A stretch of 64,000 bases of DNA from Histomonas meleagridis (Eukaryota; Parabasalia; Tritrichomonadida; Dientamoebidae), in the NCBI GenBank assembly GCA_020186115.1, contig WSYJ01000001.1, positions 186,001-250,000 of the forward strand, given 5' to 3'. The notes beneath the pieces are model-generated. The model did no database searches. It was not told the DNA's origin and saw nothing but the letters and a program-made list of their open reading frames with translations. The translations under genes and the position numbers were made by a program. Each line of letters starts with the position of its first letter. The first letter of the stretch is position 1. Below are positions 1 to 9,715 of this stretch, piece by piece.

Positions 1-940
1 TCAAAATTCTATGGATGTTAAGCTTTTTATCACATATCATCGTCGAAAAGTTCCAAAACTTATGAGAAAAATTTAATATTAACAAATAAATTAAGCCAAA
101 ATGTATAAGAATAATTTATTCTTAAAACGACATGAAGTAACATATTTTTAATGACTTTTATTATAGAATTTGAATAATTTTAAAATTTATGCTTGAGTTG
201 TCATTCATGATTTTATTGATTAATGAAGTTGCTATACAAATGTAATGACTTTCAAGAATCGATATTCATTTTCTTGATATGTAAAGCAGTTGCTTATTAA
301 TCAACAAGTTATTATCTACTATATCCTTATGATAAAATAGTAGTAAAATATTTTGATAATAAAGAAAATATTAACGAAAATAATATTCAAAACAGAAATA
401 GATAATGAAATAAATAATAATTTACAACAAATGATACATGTTAAAGATTTACTTCTAGAAGCTTTAATATTATGTTTAGATATTTTTGAAAATAACTTAT
501 TAATAGTTAAAAAATATATTTATAGCTGATGAAGATGATCTAACTAAATAAATCCAATTATTAACAAATACTAACGAAATAAAACAAATAAAATATAGTT
601 ATTCAGATGTTATAGAGTTTATTAGTATAAGGCATATTCGTTTAAACGAAGTTTGTCAAATCTACTGGTATTACTTATAAGCATTCATTATTTTATGAAC
701 ATAACATAAATTTCCTCAATTGGGTTTTATAATGTTATATATTTTAATATTATTCACAACATATATAATTAATAATACTTCAAAAACATTATGTTATATA
801 TATTCTAAGTAACGTCATGAATGTGATGAATACGTATCCCGAATGCGACCGAAGACTTCGTCCGACTTCTATTTCTATCCAAAGTTTTATTACATTAAAA
901 TAATTATTTACAAATTTATTTCTTTATTAATTTCATATAG
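1..940. other. AT-rich region, no gene recognised
   Basis: No convincing reading frame. Around 385-520 a short forward stretch reads like decayed coding sequence (about 45 codons, then stops), but I cannot assign it. The rest is AT-rich with frequent stops in all frames. Confidence 0.5.
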
Positions 941-2479
941 TTAAAATGCTTCGACATTCCATTTGTGCTTTGACCAAAACTGCACTGCGTTTGTTCTGGT
1001 CATTTTCCCTTCGACGACTGCCACGTTTATCATAATGTTTCTTATGTCCTCTTGCGCGCTATTCTCTGGTCCGCAGTAATAAAAATGTGTTTCTGTGTTT
1101 TGCCATAATTTCCACAACTCGTTTGTGTTCGCCTTCATCAAGTTTGTCACGTGGACTTTGTCCTCTTCTCTTGAGACAGCCAAATATAACTTGTCGATGA
1201 CTCCGTCATGTTCATATCCAGCAAGAAGATCAATGATTGGCTGACACATCTTACGCGAACGAACGCCAAAAAACAAGAGACAAGGCCCAAAGTTTCCTTT
1301 TCTTCGATGATCGAGTAATGATAAAACTGGTGCAATACCACTTCCCAAAGCAGTGATAATTAATGGAGTAGAGCTTTCTGATGGATATTCAAATGACCCA
1401 TCGATGATTCGTATCGCGATTTGTGTTGTGGTTTCTAATTGCAAAAAGTGTGTCGCTAAACCGTAGTAACCGTTGTCAAAACCGAAAAATACATCGACAA
1501 CAACTAAATCAACAGAGCCTTCTCTTTCACTAGCAACTGAGTATGAACGTGGTACAATAACTTCGGCAAGTGAAAGGAACTTCTCAAGAGGATTGACTAC
1601 ATGTGGATATTTTAAGAGAAATTCGGCCATCGTTTTAACTTCATTATCAAATGGTATATCGAAAGCTGCAAACATGTCTGGATCTGGTCTGCAATTTAGG
1701 TCAATATATTGCGTGAAAAGTTGTTTTATCGATATGATTTTCGGAAACATTTTATTCGTGCTTGTAATCTTAAGTACAATGTTTCCGTCAAGTCCAACTT
1801 GCGTTAAAACATTGTTAACAACAGAGCTATCATTTTCTGGCATGATTAGGATTTGATCTCCTGCATTATAAGTCATACCATCCAGCAATTGCAAGGTATA
1901 CTTATGCATGGTTGGGCTGTAATTATCAGATAAAACTTCTTTTTCGATGATTGGAACAAATTTGAATCCTTTTGGACAAATCTCTTGAACGGCCTCATCA
2001 ACTTTTTCAATCTGGAATTGATGTTTATTTGTTTCGTTCTTAAAAGAGTTCATAGCTGATGTTACGTCGTTAATAAATTTTTCAATTTTCCCTGTTCCAT
2101 AATCTGGTTCACATCGATCTGATTTTACATATGGAAGAAATGGTTGTGCGCCCATGCTTTTGAGTAGAGTGAATAAGTTATCACCAGCACGGCAAAAAAG
2201 TTGATAATAACTACTGCCAAGTCCAAGTAAAGCAAACTTAAGTTTACTTAAGTCAACTAGTGAATCTGTAATTCTCTTGGCAAATTTTTTACTGTTTACA
2301 GGATATTGCCCATTTCCAATTGTGGATATCACAAAAATTCCATATTTTGCATTGCTAATTGTATCGTTTGATAAGTCATTTAATGTTACTGCTTCAATGC
2401 CAAGATTTGAGGCGATTTTCTTTGCAGCATTGCCTGCAGCACCTCGAGTAGTTCCATAAGCAACTACAATTTCAGACAT
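941..2479 (-). CDS. NADPH-dependent diflavin reductase (CPR/NDOR1-type)
   Basis: A 512-residue soluble diflavin reductase, expected to pass electrons from NADPH through FAD and FMN to a haem or Fe-S acceptor. An N-terminal flavodoxin domain (about 1-145) begins with a VAYGTTRG phosphate loop. The FAD-binding domain carries RSYSVAS (the RxYS motif), followed by the NADP-binding motif GSGIAP and YYCGPE near the C-terminus. It is shorter than cytochrome P450 reductase (about 680) and has no N-terminal membrane anchor, so it resembles NDOR1/Tah18 or the trichomonad hydrogenosomal/cytosolic diflavin reductases. Start is the ATG at 2479; an AACGGT box lies about 24 bases upstream. The physiological acceptor cannot be told from the sequence. 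Confidence 0.88.
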   Translation of the reverse strand: MSEIVVAYGTTRGAAGNAAKKIASNLGIEAVTLNDLSNDTISNAKYGIFVISTIGNGQYPVNSKKFAKRITDSLVDLSKLKFALLGLGSSYYQLFCRAGDNLFTLLKSMGAQPFLPYVKSDRCEPDYGTGKIEKFINDVTSAMNSFKNETNKHQFQIEKVDEAVQEICPKGFKFVPIIEKEVLSDNYSPTMHKYTLQLLDGMTYNAGDQILIMPENDSSVVNNVLTQVGLDGNIVLKITSTNKMFPKIISIKQLFTQYIDLNCRPDPDMFAAFDIPFDNEVKTMAEFLLKYPHVVNPLEKFLSLAEVIVPRSYSVASEREGSVDLVVVDVFFGFDNGYYGLATHFLQLETTTQIAIRIIDGSFEYPSESSTPLIITALGSGIAPVLSLLDHRRKGNFGPCLLFFGVRSRKMCQPIIDLLAGYEHDGVIDKLYLAVSREEDKVHVTNLMKANTNELWKLWQNTETHFYYCGPENSAQEDIRNIMINVAVVEGKMTRTNAVQFWSKHKWNVEAF

Positions 2480-2529
2480 AAAGTGAACCGACCAACGATA
2501 AAAACGGTTAATGAAATAAACGCTTTATT

Positions 2530-2745
2530 TTTTATATTTTCTCCAATGTCAACAATAATTTCACGATATAGGTATGCCATTTTCAGGCAAACAAACAAGT
2601 GCTTCCCAAAATATTTTAAATTATGTAGCAAATTATTAAAATAAATAATAAAATTATTAACACCAATTTTGTTCAAAAAATAAATTAACTATTTCTGCAT
2701 CACCTGTTTCAGATGCAAACACAATTATGTTCTGTATTAAATAAT
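2530..2745 (-). pseudogene. Relic of ankyrin modules
   Basis: On the minus strand two ankyrin-like fragments are visible (ASE-x-GDAEIV and a CLPENG-like piece). They are separated by an AT-rich spacer like those at 31-33 kb. Frames are broken. This appears to be a decayed tail of an ankyrin gene lying against the reductase promoter. Confidence 0.35.
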
Positions 2746-3523
2746 TTCAAGAGTAATTAAATTATGCCTGCAATTATAGAAGAAACAAAATAACTTTCAC
2801 TTGTTTTACACAATATATGGAGGTCAAATAACACTTATTAAAAATAGCATAATATTATGGTTTAGAAATTTTATTAATTTATCTTAATAATGAACCTTTA
2901 TTAATGCTTAATAATTAAAATCCCAAAATTTCATTCTTACTCATCAAAGTGATAATATATCATTGTACTCTAGATGAAATATATTTTTATATGTATTTGA
3001 TACATTCAAAAGAAACCTTTTCCCAATGGTAAATCATTTCATTGTACTGCAAGTTTCCTGATACTTGTTTTATGATTGTTCATCGCTTTTCTTATGTTGA
3101 TTCAAATGATTTTATATTTGTAGTTTTTCTCAAATGAAAAACTCATTAAACAAATTTAAGAATTAGGCTCAATGATTTTGTGTTAAACTTCATAAAAATT
3201 GTTCTAAAATTTCTGAACATACATAAAATAATTGTAATCTTTTTTGGAATCAATTGTGGCAAGAAACTCTCATCCATTGAAATTTAACCAACAAATCCGT
3301 AATTTTGGGAGACTTTCAAAACATTTTAATTAATTTACAATGTAACAGAAAACACTCAATTCCAAATAACTGTTCGAAAGTGAAAATGAATGCTTTGTTA
3401 TCAACAAAACTCAGATTTTATACCTGGCAAGAAGCAACCATAAAAAATTGAATGCAAAGGTTTCTTTGTTGTAACACATTTGAATGAATCAAAATTCATG
3501 AACTCTAAGGATTTGAATTCCAA
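2746..3523. other. Intergenic, nothing recognised
   Basis: AT-rich with stops in every frame. No RNA gene, repeat or decayed gene that I can name. Confidence 0.5.
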
Positions 3524-4099
3524 ATGCGAGTTTTTTGTTTTTTTGAATGCACCTTGGGGATGACTTCACATCACTCTTTTATGGCAGAGTCTAATTTGGA
3601 TGAGTTGGTAAGAAAATGTGAGGCAACTATCAAAAATGAAAACAAAAAAGTGATAATAATCGATGTATTGACTACAATTTCTGCTTTTATGGAATCACAT
3701 TCAGATGAAGTTCAGGAAATTTTTGGACTAACAGGTGTGTTGTTTTTCATTAAAGATCAAGCTATTGGACTATATAGACAGAAATTCCAATCATTCATAA
3801 AATCAATATCAACTCCAATGTGCACAACTTCGATTAATAATTATTTCAGATGTCTTCATTATGATCATTCTCAAAAGCCTATTTTTGACCTTGTTTATAA
3901 ATATTATTATACAAATGTACTGAAGATACAACCAAACATAAATTTTAATATAAAACAAATTACATTTCGAGTTTTTAGAAATTTTAACATTATTCCTTCT
4001 TCAAAATTCATCTCTGCCGTAAAGAAACCAATACATAAGTCAAAGAAATTTGATGCTTTTCTTTCACCTTCTTATCCATGGCACCTTTACTTCGTCTAA
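3524..4099 (+). CDS. Hypothetical protein, 191 residues
   Basis: Uninterrupted frame with an ATG start. In-frame ATGs at 3560 and 3581 are alternative starts; the MAESNLDE start at 3581 reads most like a soluble protein. No signal peptide or clear membrane segment if that start is used. The C-terminal half is basic and aromatic-rich. I do not recognise the family. It lies just upstream of the BAR-like gene in the same orientation. Confidence 0.5.
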   Translation: MRVFCFFECTLGMTSHHSFMAESNLDELVRKCEATIKNENKKVIIIDVLTTISAFMESHSDEVQEIFGLTGVLFFIKDQAIGLYRQKFQSFIKSISTPMCTTSINNYFRCLHYDHSQKPIFDLVYKYYYTNVLKIQPNINFNIKQITFRVFRNFNIIPSSKFISAVKKPIHKSKKFDAFLSPSYPWHLYFV

Positions 4100-4345
4100 T
4101 AAATCTAATTTTAAGTTTTCTATTTTATTTTTTCTTTAAAATAATTTTGGTATTTTTTTTGAACAAAATTATTTATTAAATATATATTTTGCCAAAATAT
4201 TTGTTTCATGGTTTAGATAAGAATTGATGCTTCCATTTGGTTATATTTATTTAAACTTAATTACTCGAAAATCTTTAAACACCCGAATTTAGGATTTTAT
4301 TTGACTTTAACGTTTTTATCTATCGTTCAGGCACTGTCAAACCTA

Positions 4346-5230
4346 ATGAACTTGTTCGCGAGCAGGAAAGATATATTATGCCAAGAAATGACCAACACAT
4401 ACAATGCACTTGTTCAAGCTTCAAATTTCCGCAAAGCTTATGCTAAAAGCTGGAGTGATTTTGGATCAACAGCATGTGCTATGATGGCTTCTCAAATTCC
4501 TGAGCTCAAACATCAATTCGAAGAAATGAGAAAGCTTTTTAATGACGTAGCCGAAATTCATGTCCGCTTAGCCGAAGGTGAATTACGAAATGCAGAAGAT
4601 TTTCGTGATGTTATCGAGCGTTTTGCAGTTGCCTTTCGAGCCAACGAGGAGTCTTACAATTATAAAGAAGTCTATAAAATGGCTCGTAGGAAGTATCAAT
4701 CATTACTTGATAAAAAGAAGCAACTTGAGTCAAAAACAGGCGGAGAAAAGGAACTACCTAAGGTAAATGTTCAAATTGAGGATCAAAAACATGTTGTTAT
4801 CAAAGCCATTAATGCTTATATCAAAAAAGTCAAATTCCTTCGAGAAGCTAAAGATAAATATAACAAGTTCAAGATTCGCCGTATGAAGCACGGATGGGTT
4901 AGGTACACAGAATCACTGAAGAAAGCCACTGATGAAGAAATTGCCAAATTTACTGAAATTCAAGATTTGCTTTCCTCACTTAAAGTTATTGACCCTAAAG
5001 CAGGTGAAGCTGCAGAAGCTATGGTTGCCCAACAAATGTCAGTATCTCCACCAGAACCTGTTCAAATGCCAAATGCACCAGATTTACCTGAAGAGGAAAA
5101 GGAAAATGAACAAGATGAACAAGAAGAAGAGAAAGAGGATAAAGAAAGCGATGAAGAAATAGTCGAAGAACAACAACAGGAAACAATTAATGGAAATATG
5201 AATGAACCATTATTCGACGACTTTGAATAA
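4346..5230 (+). CDS. BAR/AH-like coiled-coil protein with acidic tail
   Basis: The longer frame starts at a TTG at 4301; the first ATG is at 4346, giving 294 residues. Residues about 1-215 are almost wholly helical, with basic patches (KKVKFLREAKDKYNKFKIRR), as expected of a membrane-curving BAR or AH domain of the endophilin/amphiphysin/sorting-nexin kind. Residues about 235-285 are a Glu-rich acidic linker, and the end (NEPLFDDFE) looks like a short linear peptide. No SH3 or PX domain is present. A role in endocytosis or tubulation is inferred from fold type only; a structure prediction would settle it. Confidence 0.6.
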   Translation: MNLFASRKDILCQEMTNTYNALVQASNFRKAYAKSWSDFGSTACAMMASQIPELKHQFEEMRKLFNDVAEIHVRLAEGELRNAEDFRDVIERFAVAFRANEESYNYKEVYKMARRKYQSLLDKKKQLESKTGGEKELPKVNVQIEDQKHVVIKAINAYIKKVKFLREAKDKYNKFKIRRMKHGWVRYTESLKKATDEEIAKFTEIQDLLSSLKVIDPKAGEAAEAMVAQQMSVSPPEPVQMPNAPDLPEEEKENEQDEQEEEKEDKESDEEIVEEQQQETINGNMNEPLFDDFE

Positions 5231-5617
5231 GGAAATTACTAAAATTTGAATTAATTTTATAAAAATGCAATTTCACTTATTTTTTCCTGTTGTTGAAAAA
5301 ATTTTATGCTTGATTCTTTACGCTGTTAAATGATCCATATGTGTGGATTCCAAAAAAAAATTGATATATTTAAGTTATTAGCTCAATAAAATAAATCCAT
5401 TTTTGTTAAACATATGTTAGTTTTTATGATTTTACTGAAGAAGAATAAATTTATTGATTTATTAAATTAGGAATTTAAGCACAAAATACAGAGATAAAAC
5501 TTTTGCATTCATCTTACAATGTAATTACGTGTTATTTAAAACTTTGTAACAAGTTATATCTCAGAATTAAAAATATTTTTTCTTTTCATCCGCAACTTCA
5601 TTTCTAAAGCGGTTATT

Positions 5618-5694
5618 CTCACAAAAAGTCAAAACCATTGGTGTAAAAAGTTTCACTGCGTTACAACCACTTTTTGAAATACGATTTTTGTGAG
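5618..5694. repeat. Stem-loop at the 3' side of the Rab gene
   Basis: A perfect 10-base inverted repeat pairs 5618-5627 with 5685-5694, with an inner 7-base pairing (aaaaagt with acttttt). It lies just beyond the Rab stop codon and may be a transcript 3' end structure. Function is inferred only from position. Confidence 0.35.
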
Positions 5695-5725
5695 TAATAA
5701 ACGGTTTTGAACCTTGTTGGTTTAT

Positions 5726-6328
5726 TTAGCAGCTGCACTTGTTGCCCTTCTTTTCTTTTGACTCGATTGTAACAACTGCAGGCCCACTAGGTGCTTCATC
5801 TTTGATTGAATTAAGTGCAACTTGAGCAACACGCATGATCATTTTATCAACATTGTCACCAGTTGTAGCAGAGATTTCAAAGTATTCAGCTCCATGTTTG
5901 TTTGCAACTTCTTGGCCTTGTTCAGTTGAAACAACTCTTTCGTCAACAAGATCGATCTTATTTCCAATTACAAAGAGAACAGGAGGAGGAGAAGTTCCTG
6001 ACTTAACACCAGTTGCCCAGAAATCAATTTCACCGAGGGATGCTGAATCAGTAACTGAGAAAACGATAACAGCTACCTTTGCACCACGATAGTACATTGG
6101 AACTAATGTTTTGAACCTCTCTTGACCGGCGGTATCCCAAATCTGCAACTTCACTGTTTTTCCATCGACGTCAAAAGATTTAGAAGCATAACAAGCACCG
6201 ATTGTTGGTTTAATGGATGGATCGAATTCACCGCTTGTTACTCTTGTGACGATACTTGTTTTGCCTACCATTGTTGTTCCTAGAAGAACAACCTTTGCTT
6301 CTGGTACTGTTTCAGCTTTTGCAGCCAT
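5726..6328 (-). CDS. Rab-family small GTPase
   Basis: A 200-residue Ras-superfamily GTPase controlling vesicle targeting. Visible motifs: P-loop GTTMVGKT (17-24), switch I Thr42 in KPTIG, WDTAGQE (64-70), NKID (123-126), an ISAT base-binding motif and C-terminal CSC for double geranylgeranylation. YYRGA after switch II is typical of Rabs. The catalytic Gln69 is present, so it should hydrolyse GTP. Trichomonads have greatly expanded Rab families and I cannot name the subfamily; it is broadly Rab5-like. It is divergently transcribed from the gene at 6459 with a 130-base shared upstream region. The stop is followed by A (TAAA). Confidence 0.92.
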   Translation of the reverse strand: MAAKAETVPEAKVVLLGTTMVGKTSIVTRVTSGEFDPSIKPTIGACYASKSFDVDGKTVKLQIWDTAGQERFKTLVPMYYRGAKVAVIVFSVTDSASLGEIDFWATGVKSGTSPPPVLFVIGNKIDLVDERVVSTEQGQEVANKHGAEYFEISATTGDNVDKMIMRVAQVALNSIKDEAPSGPAVVTIESKEKKGNKCSC

Positions 6329-6458
6329 TTATTTTTTGACATTGTTTGCACTTTTTGTTATTGTTCAAATTCTTATCGTCGTTCAAAAAGTTCGCTGTCA
6401 CTTTTGCCGCAGGCTTTGGTCGTACGGCATTCAATTTGGTTGGTTCACATTTAGTAAA

Positions 6459-7121
6459 ATGTCTTGCAATAAGTTCGCTGCTTCAATGGCACAAACCTAT
6501 GTCTCCGCTGCATTAGGTAGTGCTGTTTCTCAAATGGCCACACGTGGACTTAATGGTAACGCAAAACCATTCTGTGTTAAGGACGCTGTTATTCCATCAA
6601 TGATGACTGGTACTGCTTTCATTGCTTACCCAGTGGCCGTTCAAATCCTTAAGCAAAATTGCCCAACATTCAAGAAGAACTTAGAAGATCCAAAAGGAAA
6701 CAAAGCACTTGTTTACATTGAAGGCGGTGCACTTGGTGCTGCAATCGTTACAGCCATGAACTACCCATTAAGTGTTATCCAACAAAAGAAGAACTGCAAG
6801 GATGCATGCAATCCAAAGAATGTTCTTGGATTTTATGTTGATCAAATTGGTTCATCCATTGGCTTTGCTGCTACAAATGGTACCCTTTCTCCTCTCGTCC
6901 CAGTTCCAAAGAATTCACTTCTTGCATATGTTCGTAATCATGCAATTGTCCATGCTGCTAACATTGGTGGAAAACTTCTTTCTGCACCAATTCATTATGT
7001 CCGCCATGGTACAAAACTTTCCAGCATGATCGGTGGCTATATCAAAGGAATGATTGGTGTTGACATCACTGGCGATGCTACAGCACACTTCAAGAATGTT
7101 CTTGGTTTTATGATTCAGTAA
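6459..7121 (+). CDS. Conserved-looking protein with hydrophobic segments, 220 residues
   Basis: The open frame extends upstream into the Rab gene, but the plausible ATG is at 6459 (MSCNKFAASMAQ), preceded by a TTCACATTTAG initiator-like stretch. The protein is small-residue rich with several moderately hydrophobic, Gly/Ala-rich stretches (around 12-25, 40-60, 85-105, 125-145, 190-205). NYPLSVIQQKK has a distant look of a mitochondrial-carrier signature, but the three-fold carrier repeat is not evident. A hydrogenosomal or other organellar membrane protein is possible; I do not recognise the family. Codon use is GC-richer than the flanks, like a highly expressed gene, and the stop is TAAA. Confidence 0.6.
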   Translation: MSCNKFAASMAQTYVSAALGSAVSQMATRGLNGNAKPFCVKDAVIPSMMTGTAFIAYPVAVQILKQNCPTFKKNLEDPKGNKALVYIEGGALGAAIVTAMNYPLSVIQQKKNCKDACNPKNVLGFYVDQIGSSIGFAATNGTLSPLVPVPKNSLLAYVRNHAIVHAANIGGKLLSAPIHYVRHGTKLSSMIGGYIKGMIGVDITGDATAHFKNVLGFMIQ

Positions 7122-7265
7122 AGATCACGCTAAGTCGTGAATATTATTTTAAAGTAAACAAATTTGAGGACTTACAATTTATCTAACTCTGTTTACACCT
7201 TGTAATAAAAAAGTGGTAAATTAAAAATTTTACAACTGTTTTTGAATTAACGATAAGTGTTAAAT

Positions 7266-7648
7266 CAAAACTTATCGGCAAGCGTGAACATTAAGGAACG
7301 GATTGAATATTTATCGTCTTTTTATAACGACCCTTGCGATTTTGTGTTGAAATTGATCGTTTTTGATTGAGAGGGCGTTCAAAAAACCGCTACGATGTGA
7401 GTGTCTTGCTGTGATTTTATCATCGCAGGAGTAGCCGCCTTCCATGTGCCAAAATAACAGAGTGGTTCAGCAGAAAAGGCCGAAGGCCTTATGCCGAACT
7501 ACTCTGAAATGCACAGCAAGTACTCTCCATCCTATAATAAATTCCAATTCCAATTCTACCTACAATTCACCCAAGACGACGGTTTATGCCTTTCATTTTA
7601 CAACCATCCAATCCGTTCCTTAACGTTCACGCTTGCCGATAAGTTTTG
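7266..7648. repeat. Inverted-repeat-bounded structured element (ncRNA gene or MITE)
   Basis: A 40-base arm at 7266-7305 matches the reverse complement of 7609-7648 at 39 of 40 positions. Further pairings are nested inside: 7405-7413 with 7512-7520 (cttgctgtg/cacagcaag, perfect 9 bp), and a 47-base hairpin at 7459-7505 (agagtggttc ... gaactactct with inner aaggcc-gaa-ggcctt). Base composition is clearly GC-richer than the intergenic flanks. I see no target-site duplication, no transposase, and no match to motifs of U snRNA, RNase P, MRP or SRP RNA that I could defend. The 75-codon frame at 7491-7718 runs across the hairpin and is probably chance. Confidence 0.6.
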
Positions 7649-7864
7649 TTTTCATGTGAGAAATTTCCAATATTACACATGTAACAATAAATGTTTTAAA
7701 AAATATGTAGGTAACTAAAAAAAGTAACAAGGAGTAGAAAGAAAAATGTCAAAAGGAGATTTTTCAATTTCTTTAAAAAAAATTTAATTTAAATTATTAT
7801 TAAAATGCCAATGAGCATTTGTTTGCTCATGCTAAATATTACTAAATTGTTGTGTGTTTAGTGT

Positions 7865-8362
7865 TTACTTTGACATGCTTGATAACCATGCTGGGATTAA
7901 AGCTGAGCAAAGTTGTGAAAGGATCATAGATGTAGTGGGATGGAATGTACTGAAAAGGATATGGGAGTTGATAAGAAGAAGGAAACAATAAAATGCGTTA
8001 TTGTAGAAGAGAGTGAACCAAAGACCTTCAGATTCACGAACTTCACCTTTTGCTTGTTTCTTTGCATTCTTTTTTTGGAGGTTCCTTTGTTTTATAACCC
8101 ATTGAGCAATAAATGAGTATGCTACAGTAAGGCCAAAGACACCACAAGCATAAGCAACGACAACATAAGGGATGTGAACTTTAAGATCAATACCACCAAC
8201 TGTTATATAAAGAATGATTCCAATCAAACTTGTAATAAGAGCAAAAGGAAGATATTTTATATGAACTGAAAAACCTGTTTTTCGGCTAACCCTTAAGTCA
8301 CTATAAAGCGACTCCTGATCTTCTTCTGATTGAACCTGACGCGGGCTCGATTTTCTTTTCAT
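7865..8362 (-). CDS. SSR3: Translocon-associated protein gamma subunit (TRAP-gamma/SSR3)
   Basis: A 165-residue ER membrane protein. The C-terminal half matches TRAP-gamma clearly: a TLFYNNAFY segment, then a hydrophobic helix, then FHPTTSMILS and a C-terminal SMSK (family form: FYNN, FNPTVNYILS, STGSK). Four hydrophobic segments are seen (about 36-55, 63-85, 117-135, 143-160) with a charged N-terminus (SEEDQESLYSDL) and a Lys/Gln-rich cytosolic loop. The TRAP complex sits beside Sec61 and helps translocation. Gamma is the conserved core subunit. ATG at 8362; an AACGGT box lies about 47 bases upstream; stop is TAAA. Confidence 0.85.
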   Translation of the reverse strand: MKRKSSPRQVQSEEDQESLYSDLRVSRKTGFSVHIKYLPFALITSLIGIILYITVGGIDLKVHIPYVVVAYACGVFGLTVAYSFIAQWVIKQRNLQKKNAKKQAKGEVRESEGLWFTLFYNNAFYCFLLLINSHILFSTFHPTTSMILSQLCSALIPAWLSSMSK

Positions 8363-8490
8363 TTATTTTGTCACTTTTAATTGAATTTTGTGGCATTTTG
8401 GCTGGATAAACGGTTTACATTGAAAAATTGTTCACATTACAAAAATTGCTAAAATGGAAATAATCGGTTTTTCCTTCGTTAATGTATTGT

Positions 8491-9072
8491 TTAACGATTT
8501 GACTTAGCAATACGCTCAAGTTCATCCTTCTTACGAACGGCGTAGCTATCGTTAGTGTTTCCAGATGCTGCAATGAGTTCATCAGCAAGGCATTCAGCAA
8601 TTGTCTTTGAAGAGCGGAATGCAGACTTACGAGCACCTTCTGTAATAAGGGCGAGTGATTGGTTGATACGACGGAGAGGTGATACATCGCATGCTTGACG
8701 ACGAACTGTACCACCAACACCAATACGTGTTGAATCTTCACGAGCTCCACAGTACTGAACGGCCTTAACAAAGACAACAAGTGGGTTTTCGCCTGTAACT
8801 AAATTGATGAGATCAAATGCTTGGCGAACAATGCGGATGGCCATAAGTTTCTTACCTGCGTTACGGCCGTGACACATAAGATAGCAAACAAAGCGTTCAA
8901 CAAGTGGGCAATTTACCTTGTGGAATTGTTGATGTTGATAACGACCTGCTGTATGTGGGAGAATGACTTGTTGCTTTTCGTGAACTGAAATATAGTCAAC
9001 GAGGGCTTTATCGAGTAGTTCGAAATCAATATCGGAGTAAGACCACTTTCCGAAGAGCTTGACGTCTTGCAT
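8491..9072 (-). CDS. RPS5: 40S ribosomal protein uS7 (RPS5)
   Basis: The longer frame begins at a TTG; the first ATG at 9072 gives 193 residues ([12 protein letters not shown]), close to eukaryotic RPS5. Diagnostic stretches: [57 protein letters not shown] and the C-terminal [14 protein letters not shown]. It binds the 3' major domain of 18S rRNA at the mRNA exit. Transcribed divergently from uL14 with only 82 bases between the two ATGs. GGCCTTTCT lies one base upstream of the ATG, as in eL15, and the stop is TAAA. Confidence 0.97.
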   Translation of the reverse strand: MQDVKLFGKWSYSDIDFELLDKALVDYISVHEKQQVILPHTAGRYQHQQFHKVNCPLVERFVCYLMCHGRNAGKKLMAIRIVRQAFDLINLVTGENPLVVFVKAVQYCGAREDSTRIGVGGTVRRQACDVSPLRRINQSLALITEGARKSAFRSSKTIAECLADELIAASGNTNDSYAVRKKDELERIAKSNR

Positions 9073-9154
9073 TAGAAAGGCCAAACAAACCTTCTCAATT
9101 TCCGACGGTTATTGACAATGGTCGAAGTCTGAAAAACCGTTGGCCTTTTCCAAG
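9073..9154. promoter_or_regulatory. Bidirectional ribosomal-protein promoter
   Basis: An 82-base region between divergent uS7 and uL14. A GGCCTTTCT element (minus, 9074-9082) and GGCCTTTTC (plus, 9142-9150) touch the two start codons. ACGGTT at 9105-9110 and AACCGT at 9135-9140 resemble a Myb recognition element, which matches the Myb-bound core promoter motif known in Trichomonas vaginalis. No TATA-like element is evident. Confidence 0.6.
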
Positions 9155-9577
9155 ATGTCAAAGAGAGGACGCACTGGTCAACAAGGCACCAAGTTCGCAA
9201 TGACACTCGCTTTACCAGTCGGCGCAGTTGTTCAATGCGCTGATAACTCTGGTGCCAAGACAATGTTTGTTATTTCAAAGCGTGGTCATAAGGGTAGACT
9301 TAACAGACTCCCAGCAGCTACAGTTTCTGATCTTATTGTTGTTACCATCAAGAAAGGTAAACCAACACTCCGTAAGAAGGTTATGTGTGCAGTTATCGTC
9401 CGTCAAAAGAGATTATGGCGTCGTAAGGACGGTGTTGTTATTGGTTTCGAAGATAATGCAGGTGTTGTTATCAACGATAAGGGTGAAATGAAAGGTTCTG
9501 CAATCACAGGTCCAGTTGCCAAAGAATGTGCCGAACTTTGGCCAAAGATTGCCAGCGTTGCTCCAGCCGTTTTCTAA
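9155..9577 (+). CDS. RPL23: 60S ribosomal protein uL14 (RPL23)
   Basis: The longer frame opens at a TTG at 9140; the ATG at 9155 gives 140 residues, the same length as animal RPL23. Family stretches: [53 protein letters not shown] and [19 protein letters not shown]. It is a subunit of the large ribosomal subunit near the eIF6 and bridge B5 region. Stop is TAAA. High-confidence housekeeping gene with GC-rich codons relative to its surroundings. Confidence 0.97.
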   Translation: MSKRGRTGQQGTKFAMTLALPVGAVVQCADNSGAKTMFVISKRGHKGRLNRLPAATVSDLIVVTIKKGKPTLRKKVMCAVIVRQKRLWRRKDGVVIGFEDNAGVVINDKGEMKGSAITGPVAKECAELWPKIASVAPAVF

Positions 9578-9715
9578 AGAATAACGCTAAAGAATGGTTT
9601 TATTTCTTTTTTCTTATCTCCAAAAAATTTGGTTTTTTTAGATCATAAAAATCAAACAAACATTGTCAATTTACCACTTTTGTACTAATAAATTAACGTC
9701 TTCTTTCACTTTGAA

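Noticed and set aside
2464-2676. 70-codon ORF overlapping the reductase start
   Set aside because: Covers the promoter and an ankyrin relic; amino-acid sequence shows only broken ankyrin remnants.
7266-7648. SRP RNA or RNase P/MRP identity for the structured element
   Set aside because: A short GTTCGGCAT-like match on the minus strand recalls 7SL, but the helix 8 GNAR loop and its partner motif are not present, nor are RNase P CR-I/CR-V motifs.
7491-7718. 75-codon ORF inside the inverted-repeat element
   Set aside because: It starts inside a hairpin stem and crosses the right arm; no protein features, more likely chance within a structured element.
8491-9084. TTG-initiated longer forms of uS7, uL14, the BAR-like gene, F5/8C, TVP23 and the tail-anchored gene
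   Set aside because: An ATG with family-like length and a short leader lies just downstream in each case.
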